From Syntrophaceae bacterium (GTDB lineage Bacteria; Desulfobacterota; Syntrophia; Syntrophales; Smithellaceae): 64,000 nt of DNA. Positions 56,600 through 64,000 of this stretch are shown piece by piece. The notes beneath the pieces were generated by a model. That model was given only the letters and a program-made list of their open reading frames with translations, ran no database searches and had not been told where the DNA came from. Location: positions 24,268 to 88,267 of the forward strand of contig JAFGLS010000065.1 in the NCBI GenBank assembly GCA_016927935.1. Direction: 5' to 3'. The first letter of the stretch is position 1, and every line of letters starts with the position of its first letter. A program made the position numbers and the translations under genes.

Positions 56600-56639
56600 A
56601 ACGGCATCAAGCTACACATAAACTTTTTTTGAATGGCAA

Positions 56640-57305
56640 TTGTTTTGGGAAGCGATTGCCATTTTCTTTAAGACGTCAAATATAATGGAAATTAAATTTA
56701 ACAAAGAGAAAATAGACATGGTAAAGGGGTTCCTGGATGAGGATGAAGCGAATTGTCTCTATAGTCTGGCTTTAGATGCCGGCAAACGTGGCCCATGTCT
56801 GGAAATCGGTAGTTACTGCGGCAAATCATCCGTTTACCTGGGAATGGCCTGCAAGGAAAATTCTACGGTTCTTTTTTCCATTGACCATCATGGCGGCTCG
56901 GAAGAACAACAGCCGGGAGAAGAATATTTTGATCCCGACCTGTTGGATAAAGAAACGGGGAAAATAGACACCTTACGACATTTTCGTAAAACAATTTTTG
57001 ATTTTGGCTTGGAAGATGTAGTAATTCCAGTAATCGGACGTTCGGCAACAATAGGTAGTGCTTGGAAAACTCCTGTGAGCCTGATTTTCATTGACGGCAG
57101 TCACGCTTATGAATCAGTTTTAAGTGATTATGAAATCTGGGCAAAAAATCTGATTCCGGGTGGTTATCTGTTATTTCACGATATCTTTTCAGACCCGGCG
57201 AAAGGTGGACAGGCACCCTATCTGGTTTATCAAAAAGCTGTCGCTTCGGGATTGTATAAAGAAATGCCCATGTGCAAATCACTGGGAATATTAATCGGCA
57301 AATGA
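56640..57305 (+). CDS. Class I SAM-dependent methyltransferase
   Basis: GPCLEIGSYCGKSSVYLGMACKENSTVLFSIDHHGGSEEQQPGEEYFDPDL...SLIFIDGSHAYESVLSDYEIW. Confidence 0.85.
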   Translation: MFWEAIAIFFKTSNIMEIKFNKEKIDMVKGFLDEDEANCLYSLALDAGKRGPCLEIGSYCGKSSVYLGMACKENSTVLFSIDHHGGSEEQQPGEEYFDPDLLDKETGKIDTLRHFRKTIFDFGLEDVVIPVIGRSATIGSAWKTPVSLIFIDGSHAYESVLSDYEIWAKNLIPGGYLLFHDIFSDPAKGGQAPYLVYQKAVASGLYKEMPMCKSLGILIGK

Positions 57306-57313
57306 TAATATCA

Positions 57314-58930
57314 TTATACCGACCATGACCACGTGCAACCCTTATCCGAAATATCCGCCCTTATATAACCTCGTCCGGCAAAATCACTGATAGTATCGTC
57401 AACCACTTTGGTATCTGCTTTCGTACTTTCCTTTACTCTCCGGCAGAGTTCCTGCAAAGCCCTATTTTTAGAACCTTCAAACAATGCGGGCTCAATAAAA
57501 CCGCTGTTTTCGATTATATCTCCTTTCAAAATTTTATAGGTTAGTTCCATGCGCCAGCGGCCTTCCACAAACATATTATCCTCAATAGTATTTGTGCCTT
57601 CGTAATAACCCTTCAACAGTTTGCGCGTTTCATCTTTCATTTCGTCATCATAACGGGCAACAAAATCCCGCATATCCTGCGGTACTAAAGATGACGTCTT
57701 TATAATAGGATCATTGGCGTCGTATTTTGCCCAATCATCAGTTAAAATCTCCAGATCATAATCCTGAACTTTTTCCCTGACCGTTGTGCCGGGAAATGGC
57801 GCCAATATATGGTAGCCATAAATGGCTTTCGTACTTTTGGCAAACTTTTCTGTTTCCATTAAAGTATCTTTCGTTTCCCCCGGCAAACCTACAATAAAGG
57901 ATGTATGGGCCATCATTCCTGCCTTCTGGCACATTTTAACCGCTGTATATACTTGTTCCAGTTTTATACCTTTTTTTATTTGTTTGAGTATTTCAGGATT
58001 GCCTGTTTCCACACCGAAACTGACAGCATCACAACCGGCCTCGGCCATTCTATCAAAGACTTCTTGACTGGCGGTATCCGCGCGAGCGAAGGCGCTCCAC
58101 TTGAATTTCAAGGAGCGTTCTTTTATCCCCGCACATATCTCTTTTACCCGTTCTTTATCAAAAGTAAAAAGGTCGTCGGCGACATTAATTCGATCAAAGC
58201 CATAACCAATTATTTCTTCAATTTCGTCCAAAACCAGATTTGATTTTCTTTTACGAATTTTGGCACCAACCATCCTGCGCCCCACGCAAAAAATACAGGA
58301 ATGTGGACACCCCCGGCTGGTAATCATGCTGACCGGATAACCCAACGCCTGGTAACGGGAAAGGGGTAATAAACGACGTGCCGGCAGGGGAATACTATCA
58401 ATATCCGCAATAAAATCCCTTTTACCCGTCAAAACGATTTCATCATCATTCCGGTATGCGATTCCACGTATATCGCGCCATTTATTTTTATGGCGGATTA
58501 CCGGAGTAAGCTCAGCTATGGTAACCTCGCCTTCTCCTATGACAATTAAATCTATTTCCGGATATTGTCTCAAAGCATCACTGGCAGTAAAGGATACATG
58601 CGGTCCACCCATCATCGTGATTATTTCCGGATTGCAATCTTTAACATCACGAATGATCCTCTGCCCTTCATAAAAATTCATCGTTACCGAAGTGGCACCA
58701 ACGGCATCAGGCTGAAAATTTTCCAATTTTCTTTTCAGATCTTCCTTGGTGTAGTTAGAAACAATATAATCAAAAATTTTTACTTCGGCACCCGCGGCTT
58801 CAAATGCCGCGGCTACATAAGCTACACCAAGCGGAGGAGCTGGAATTTCCTCCAATGGATAAGGCGTGGCAATAATGGCAACTCGCACTTTTAATCTCCT
58901 AAACGAGGGAAAAGCAGTGATCTGAACCAA
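57314..58930 (-). CDS. B12-binding-domain radical SAM protein
   Basis: VAIIATPYPLEEIPAPPLGVAYVAAAFEAAGAEVKIFDY; MITSRGCPHSCIFCVGRR; SFGVETGNPEILKQIKKGI. True start may lie near 58888. Confidence 0.92.
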   Translation of the reverse strand: MVQITAFPSFRRLKVRVAIIATPYPLEEIPAPPLGVAYVAAAFEAAGAEVKIFDYIVSNYTKEDLKRKLENFQPDAVGATSVTMNFYEGQRIIRDVKDCNPEIITMMGGPHVSFTASDALRQYPEIDLIVIGEGEVTIAELTPVIRHKNKWRDIRGIAYRNDDEIVLTGKRDFIADIDSIPLPARRLLPLSRYQALGYPVSMITSRGCPHSCIFCVGRRMVGAKIRKRKSNLVLDEIEEIIGYGFDRINVADDLFTFDKERVKEICAGIKERSLKFKWSAFARADTASQEVFDRMAEAGCDAVSFGVETGNPEILKQIKKGIKLEQVYTAVKMCQKAGMMAHTSFIVGLPGETKDTLMETEKFAKSTKAIYGYHILAPFPGTTVREKVQDYDLEILTDDWAKYDANDPIIKTSSLVPQDMRDFVARYDDEMKDETRKLLKGYYEGTNTIEDNMFVEGRWRMELTYKILKGDIIENSGFIEPALFEGSKNRALQELCRRVKESTKADTKVVDDTISDFAGRGYIRADISDKGCTWSWSV

Positions 58931-59616
58931 CCAGATAGAGTGTTTCCCTTCATTATTGCGCGGTCAATAATCTCAAAATCTTTGGCCAATTTGGCGGGAC
59001 TTGCCAGCCATTGCGTTCTTGTTTTTAGAGGCTTACCCTGCTCAAGATACTTTATTACTGTTGCCGGATTACCGGCAGCAATGGCATTGGGGGGAATATC
59101 CTTCACAACGATTGAACCCGCTCCTATAACGGCATTATCGCCAATAGTTACCCCCTTGCCTACAATAGCGCTGTCGCCGATCCATACGTTGCTGCCAATC
59201 GTAACCGCCTGTGTGTTACCCACCGGCAGACTGCGATCGTACAAATCATGCCAATCGGCATCGGTAATGCTGACTCCCTGCGCCAACATGCAGCCATCTC
59301 CCAAGGTTACCGCTGTCGCCGATGCGATTCTCGCACCCGGACAAATTAAGCAGCACCGCCCGATTTTAATATTTCCTGAAGCGGTCCACATTGACCAAAC
59401 GGTAAATCTTACCTTTTTATCGGGAGCGGCAATAATCGTTGAATTATCTCCCAAGAAAACCGGACCGCCGAATATTTCCACATGCCATGGTTTCATAAAA
59501 ACCAATCCACGGCCAAAATATTCACATTGAGGCGCTAAAAAATGTTGCGCATACCACTTTTGAAATTTAAAGTTGTAAAAGCGCTTAATGTAATATGGAC
59601 GATGATCCTTTCTCAC
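58891..59616 (-). CDS. Left-handed beta-helix (hexapeptide) acyltransferase
   Basis: VTLGDGCMLAQGVSITDADWHDLYDRSLPVGNTQAVTIGSNVWIGDSAIVGKGVTIGDNAVIGAGSIVVKDIPPNAIAAGNPA. Confidence 0.93.
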   Translation of the reverse strand: MRKDHRPYYIKRFYNFKFQKWYAQHFLAPQCEYFGRGLVFMKPWHVEIFGGPVFLGDNSTIIAAPDKKVRFTVWSMWTASGNIKIGRCCLICPGARIASATAVTLGDGCMLAQGVSITDADWHDLYDRSLPVGNTQAVTIGSNVWIGDSAIVGKGVTIGDNAVIGAGSIVVKDIPPNAIAAGNPATVIKYLEQGKPLKTRTQWLASPAKLAKDFEIIDRAIMKGNTLSGWFRSLLFPRLGD

Positions 59617-59667
59617 TGTTTTGCCTTTTTTTAATGCATTCTGTAAAAGCCAAAGAAACTTCTTTCA

Positions 59668-60690
59668 TTAAGTCCAAAACTTATGATTAAAAAGTTTTCC
59701 AGCCGAAGTTACTTCATTTAAAGCGTCCCAGGCCAACATTGTTGCCGCCGTCGTCCAACCAGTTTTTTCTTCCGGCCAGATAACACCATCCGGAAACGTT
59801 ACTCCCATCCAAAAAGACCCGTCGGAAAACCTTTTATCGCTTAACCAACTGAAGACGGCTTTAGCGCGTGGAATATCCTCAATCGCTGCCAGAGTTAAAA
59901 TAAGCTCCGCCGTTTCCGCCATTGTCGCCCATGGCCTGTCGCTTACGCACCGCACTCCCCACTCGGGAACGACAAATTTTTCCCATGAGTGTGCTATTCT
60001 TTTTTTGGCATTCGCACCGGCTATTGCCCCGCATAAAACAGGATAATACCAATCCATAGAATATCGCGATTTGATCATGTTAAATAGATCCGGTCTGTTC
60101 TTTATTGCCGCACCCAGCATATCCATCGCTTTGCTCCAACGAGGACGTTTTTTGCCCAGTAATTCGGCGATAGCTAAAGCGCATTTAATGCTCATATAGA
60201 CAGAACTGGAGGCTGTAAGCAAAGCCATTTTATCAATCACATCTTGTTTATTTTTTGCCCAGTAAATCTCACCATCGGGAGCCTGTAAAGTTATCGCATA
60301 ATGAATGCCCTGGGAAATTGTAGGCCACATGGATTTTAAAAACGCTATATCACGGGTAATAAGATAATGATGAAACGCGCCCACGGCGATGTAGGAGGAA
60401 AAGTTCGACTCCTTCGTGAAATTAATAATCTTCCCGTCAAGAGTTTCCGACCACCAGCTGCCGTCGGAGAGTTGAGTGTTGGCCAGCCATTCATAAGCAT
60501 TCTTCGCTTCAGCATAAAAACCACCAATGCTCAGGCCCATTGCGCTTTCCACGTGATCCCACGGATCGGTCTTCCCGCCGATAGACCAGGGAATTTCACC
60601 GTTTTCTTTTTGAAGAGAAGCAATAAATGCGGCCATTTTTTCCGCCACAAAAGGATTTAACTCTTCACTTAAGGAAAGTTTCAGTTCCAT
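59668..60690 (-). CDS. Alpha/alpha-toroid protein (prenyltransferase/terpenoid-cyclase-like fold)
   Basis: Repeats such as MAAFIASLQKENGEIPWSIGGKTDPWDHVESAMGL and YEWLANTQLSDGSWWSETL; late FSDGSFWMGVTFPDGVIWPEEKTGWTTAATMLAWDAL. Confidence 0.65.
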   Translation of the reverse strand: MELKLSLSEELNPFVAEKMAAFIASLQKENGEIPWSIGGKTDPWDHVESAMGLSIGGFYAEAKNAYEWLANTQLSDGSWWSETLDGKIINFTKESNFSSYIAVGAFHHYLITRDIAFLKSMWPTISQGIHYAITLQAPDGEIYWAKNKQDVIDKMALLTASSSVYMSIKCALAIAELLGKKRPRWSKAMDMLGAAIKNRPDLFNMIKSRYSMDWYYPVLCGAIAGANAKKRIAHSWEKFVVPEWGVRCVSDRPWATMAETAELILTLAAIEDIPRAKAVFSWLSDKRFSDGSFWMGVTFPDGVIWPEEKTGWTTAATMLAWDALNEVTSAGKLFNHKFWT

Positions 60691-60695
60691 TAAAA

Positions 60696-61400
60696 TTATA
60701 TCTTCCTAAGATAATAGACGATACTTTTGCCCATGATAGGATTTAAAAACTCCTCCAGCATCCGCACCCAGCGCGGCTTCTTCATGATATCCCACTCCAA
60801 AAATTTCTTATAATATTTTACCAGCCGGTTTTCTTCATTTTTCAAGCCGACCATACATTTCAGCCACCAGTAAGGAGTATGGAGGGCGTGTTTGTAATTA
60901 ATCTTCCAGCAACTAAATCCCTGTCTCATTAACATTTTTTGAAGTTTTTTCTTTCTGTAAATACGTATATGACCGCCCTTTTCACTATAATAGTCTTTCG
61001 AAATAAACCAGCAAATTTTCTCTGAAAAGTACCGCGGTACACTAACCACAAGGGTGCCTTGGGGTTTCAGTATCCGAACCAACTCCTTAAGAGCCGATTC
61101 ATGTCCGGGAATGTGTTCCAAAACTTCCGAACAAATCACACAGTCAAAAGAATTGTCAGTGAAAGGCAACCTGCTTATATCCGCAATGGAAACCAAATAA
61201 TCTGCTGACAAGGCATCGGGCATTGCTTCCAAAGATGTAAAAGCTTCGTGCACCGCTTCCATATTTTTATCTATGCCAATTATTTTCAAATCCGGCATTT
61301 TCCGCAGCTGGCGCAAATGTCTCCCCGTTCCACAGCCCGCATCCAAAACAACATCATATGGCTTCAATTTCAATTCATGAAAATCCACGGTAACCATCAA
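60696..61400 (-). CDS. Class I SAM-dependent methyltransferase
   Basis: DVVLDAGCGTGRHLRQL...DCVICSEVLEHIPGHESALKELVRILKPQGTLVVSVP. Confidence 0.93.
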   Translation of the reverse strand: MMVTVDFHELKLKPYDVVLDAGCGTGRHLRQLRKMPDLKIIGIDKNMEAVHEAFTSLEAMPDALSADYLVSIADISRLPFTDNSFDCVICSEVLEHIPGHESALKELVRILKPQGTLVVSVPRYFSEKICWFISKDYYSEKGGHIRIYRKKKLQKMLMRQGFSCWKINYKHALHTPYWWLKCMVGLKNEENRLVKYYKKFLEWDIMKKPRWVRMLEEFLNPIMGKSIVYYLRKI

Positions 61401-62637
61401 TTGCCTCCCTGTAAATTTCCTCCGTTTCGCGGGCAGCGATAGACCAGTTAAAAATTGAATTCACTCTTTCCAAGCCGGCCTGAGCCATTTTTTTTCTTCG
61501 ATCAGAATGATTAAAAAGTAAACTTATTTCCCTGGACAGAGCGGCGGAATTGGATGGAGGAACGATAATTCCGGCGTCGCCGACAACTTCCGGCAGCGCT
61601 CCGCCGCTGGTGCTAATCAGTGGGACCCCGCAAGCCATCGCCTCCACCGCGGGAAGACCAAAACCCTCGTACAAAGACGGAACAACGGCTATTGTGGCTC
61701 TGGAATAGTAATCGGCAAATTCTTCGTTCTTTATACGGCCGGTGAAATGGACAATATCGCCTATTCCCAGTTCGGCAACAAGTCGTTTAACAGTCCCGTT
61801 TTTTGTCGGTTCGCCTATGACCGTTAATTTTACTGATTGTTTTTTCCTTAACTGAGCGACAGCTTCCAGCAAATAACTCAGGCCTTTTAACGGAGTGTCC
61901 GCGCTATTGGTCACGATAATGGAATTATCTGGCCGCGATTCATTATGAACAGGATAAAAAAATTCTTTATTGATACCATTGTGCACAACACGGAATTTGG
62001 ACAAATTTATGGAAAACTCCTGGGCGATATCCTTCTTGGAGCATTCTGATACAGTTACAATATGCGACAGCTTTCGCGCCACCTTCTTTTGCATTTCAAT
62101 GAACGAATACCAGCGCTTGATTTTATTTTTCTTGCGGGTTGTTCTTGCCGATTTTAATTCTTCATGTCGGTCAACCGTTATGGGATGATGAATTGTGGCT
62201 ATCGTGGGAACAACTTTTTGCGCGATTTTTCCGATACCATAAGCAAGACATTGATTGTCATGCACAATGTCATAGTTCATTTTATTTTTCTGCAAAAAGC
62301 AGTAAGCCCGCACACCAAAAGTAAACGGCTCCGGAAATCTGCCTCTACACATGGTTAAAAATTCATACATATTCAAAGGATTGACCAGGTCGCTTATTTT
62401 CTTTACGCGAAAAGGATGCTCAGGATTATAAAGGTCAAGGCTGGGAAGCTTATGTAAACGCACATTGGAATCAAGATGCGGATACGGTGGTCCGGACACG
62501 ACGTCAACACGATGACCAAGATCGCTCAGTGCCTTGCTTAAGTGCCTGATGTAAACACCCTGACCGCCGCAATTAGGATTGCCCCGGTAAGTTAACAAAC
62601 AGATTTTCAGCGGCCGCGAATGAAGATTTTTTTTCAT
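61375..62637 (-). CDS. Glycosyltransferase family 4
   Basis: CLLTYRGNPNCGGQGVYIRHLSKALSDLGHRVDVVSG...VPSLYEGFGLPAVEAMACGVPLISTSGGALPEVVGDAG. Confidence 0.95.
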   Translation of the reverse strand: MKKNLHSRPLKICLLTYRGNPNCGGQGVYIRHLSKALSDLGHRVDVVSGPPYPHLDSNVRLHKLPSLDLYNPEHPFRVKKISDLVNPLNMYEFLTMCRGRFPEPFTFGVRAYCFLQKNKMNYDIVHDNQCLAYGIGKIAQKVVPTIATIHHPITVDRHEELKSARTTRKKNKIKRWYSFIEMQKKVARKLSHIVTVSECSKKDIAQEFSINLSKFRVVHNGINKEFFYPVHNESRPDNSIIVTNSADTPLKGLSYLLEAVAQLRKKQSVKLTVIGEPTKNGTVKRLVAELGIGDIVHFTGRIKNEEFADYYSRATIAVVPSLYEGFGLPAVEAMACGVPLISTSGGALPEVVGDAGIIVPPSNSAALSREISLLFNHSDRRKKMAQAGLERVNSIFNWSIAARETEEIYREAIDGYRGFS

Positions 62638-63284
62638 AGGATTGCTTTTCGCACTATACTTTGAGAATTTTTAAACATAGCAGATACTTCATCATTGTTT
62701 AGACCCGCGCCACGCGCAATATCCGCTGCCATTTTCCCGCTAACAAAATCTGCCGGAGAGTGGGCATCGTTATTAAGAATAAGACTGGCTTTAAATTTTC
62801 TGGCCATCTGCACGACATGCCCGTTAGCATAATTGTGACCTTTTCGTGTGGTGATTTCCAGATAAATCCCCTTTTTCGCAGCCAGACGACTTTCTTCCTC
62901 CGTCAGAAGCCCAGGATGAGCCAAAATATCTATGGATGATTTAAGAGCGGCCAGGTTTGTTCCCGCGGGGACTGGTTCAACAATGGTCTCTCCGTGAACA
63001 ACGATTATTTTTGCTCCCAATTTTCTCGCTTCATCCGCCAAAGCCGCTATATAAACCGGGGCGACGTGCGTGATTTCAATGCCGGGAATAACCTTAATAC
63101 CACCTGTTTTCGTTATCAGAGAACAAACCTTGACAATCCTCGGAAGAATAAAATCAATATTCGACTGATCAACATGATCGGTAATGGCTAATGCTTTATA
63201 ACCGGCCGCATGGGCACGCTGCGCCAATTCCGCCGGTATAAGATCGCCGTCACTGAAAATGGAATGAGTATGTAAATCTATCAT
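62634..63284 (-). CDS. PHP-domain phosphoesterase-like protein
   Basis: MIDLHTHSIFSDGDLIPAELAQRAHAAGYKALAITDHVD...GIEITHV...ILAHPG...NNDAHSP. Confidence 0.92.
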   Translation of the reverse strand: MIDLHTHSIFSDGDLIPAELAQRAHAAGYKALAITDHVDQSNIDFILPRIVKVCSLITKTGGIKVIPGIEITHVAPVYIAALADEARKLGAKIIVVHGETIVEPVPAGTNLAALKSSIDILAHPGLLTEEESRLAAKKGIYLEITTRKGHNYANGHVVQMARKFKASLILNNDAHSPADFVSGKMAADIARGAGLNNDEVSAMFKNSQSIVRKAIL

Positions 63285-63399
63285 TCAAAACATCCCGATT
63301 TTTAGCTACCCTAAGCTAACTAAAAATAACGAATTCATTTAACAAATTTACGACTGATAGTCAATAAGGATATGTATGTTTATAATTGGTTGATTATCT

Positions 63400-63759
63400 T
63401 TACTTTTTTCTTAAAAGTAAAAAGGTGGCGGAAACACGGCAGATATTTTTCCCTTGACTGTCGGTAACTAAACAATCCCCGATAACCAGACTTCTCCCCT
63501 TCTTGAAAACAGTGGCACTGGCAATGAGTTCCCCTTCGCTGATGCCTGCTAAAAAATTACTCTTCAGTTCAATCGTGGTCAGACCTTCTTCAGGCTTTAA
63601 TTGGGTCATCATCGCATGGGCTATTGCCTCATCAGCAAGCGCGACTATCAAACCACCCTGCATGACTTTCGCCCCCTGTAAATATTCCGGGCGCACCGGC
63701 ATCCGAAAACGGGCATAACCATTTTTCAACTCAACCAAAATTATCCCCAGGTAATCCAA
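63400..63759 (-). CDS. PaaI-type hotdog thioesterase (TTG start as called)
   Basis: EYLQGAKVMQGGLIVALADEAIAHAMMTQL...TIELKSNFLAGISEGELIASATVFKKGRSLVIGDCLVTDSQGK. Confidence 0.85.
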   Translation of the reverse strand: MDYLGIILVELKNGYARFRMPVRPEYLQGAKVMQGGLIVALADEAIAHAMMTQLKPEEGLTTIELKSNFLAGISEGELIASATVFKKGRSLVIGDCLVTDSQGKNICRVSATFLLLRKK

Positions 63760-63895
63760 AAAAGGATTTATCCCTTTTTGGCCGGCTTCTAGTTTTTTCA
63801 GATAAAGATTGTAATTAAAAATATCATTACTCCGGCAAATTAATTATGCTTTGATATAGTTCATTTTTATAAATTTTCCAACTTTAAATGAACAC

Positions 63896-63915
63896 CCCCG
63901 CCGCAAGCTGCGGGG
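63896..63915. repeat. REP-like hairpin resembling 8779-8800
   Basis: CCCCGC-CGCAAGCT-GCGGGG in context aaatgaacacc; compare aatgaacctCCGCCCAGCAAGCTGGGCGG. Confidence 0.6.
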
Positions 63916-64000
63916 TATCCAAAGGGGTACAAACTGGTAAGATAGTTTACAAAACAGACCGGGTACATGGTTTACACTATACGGCAAGGAGGAGATTCTA

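Noticed and set aside
19383-58930. Idea that the two B12-radical SAM proteins (19383-20837 and 57314-58930) are recent duplicates
   Set aside because: Beyond the shared family motifs their sequences differ strongly by eye; different subfamilies are likely.
1-64000. Search for defence islands, retrons, prophage or integron features
   Set aside because: No reverse transcriptase, Cas, restriction, phage structural or integrase gene recognised in the ORF list.

Overview
This 64 kb chromosomal window looks like an anaerobic deltaproteobacterium (Desulfobacterota, possibly Syntrophales-like; inferred from gene content only, not tested). From left to right:
(1) A housekeeping and transport block: 5' part of miaA, MATE transporter, TTG-started cold-shock gene, alpha/beta hydrolase, two Opp/Dpp ATPases without permeases, pepA and a UbiA-like prenyltransferase.
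(2) A minor-pseudopilin operon linked to an ECF sigma factor. It includes one very long ORF that appears to fuse a PulJ/PilW-like prepilin, a CFI-box module and a PilX-like protein.
(3) A surface-polysaccharide locus of about 16 kb: GT2, wHTH regulator with a degenerate nucleotidyltransferase-like domain, acyltransferase, Wzm/Wzt-type ABC exporter with a B12-radical-SAM gene between the subunits, a 1138-aa protein with two nucleotidyltransferase-like motifs plus GT9, a WbsX-methyltransferase fusion and several GTs.
(4) A pilin gene with a matching sigma-54 -24/-12 element, a membrane-anchored sigma-54 activator without a receiver domain, and a complete MSHA-type (mshI-J-K-L-M-E-G order) type IV pilus assembly operon.
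(5) A mixed region: L,D-transpeptidase and TPR protein sharing a C-terminal Cds6/NTF2-like domain, DUF445, a long pentapeptide-repeat protein, and an AOR / Fe-alcohol dehydrogenase operon.
(6) A compact PHP-GT4-methyltransferase-toroid-acyltransferase-B12 radical SAM operon of unknown product.
The first 15 kb carry at least six copies of an interspersed palindromic repeat family. Two copies flank the oppD-like gene in inverted orientation, and one supplies its stop codon. I saw no CRISPR array, rRNA, convincing tRNA or complete transposase. All family assignments are from reading protein motifs; no database search was run.
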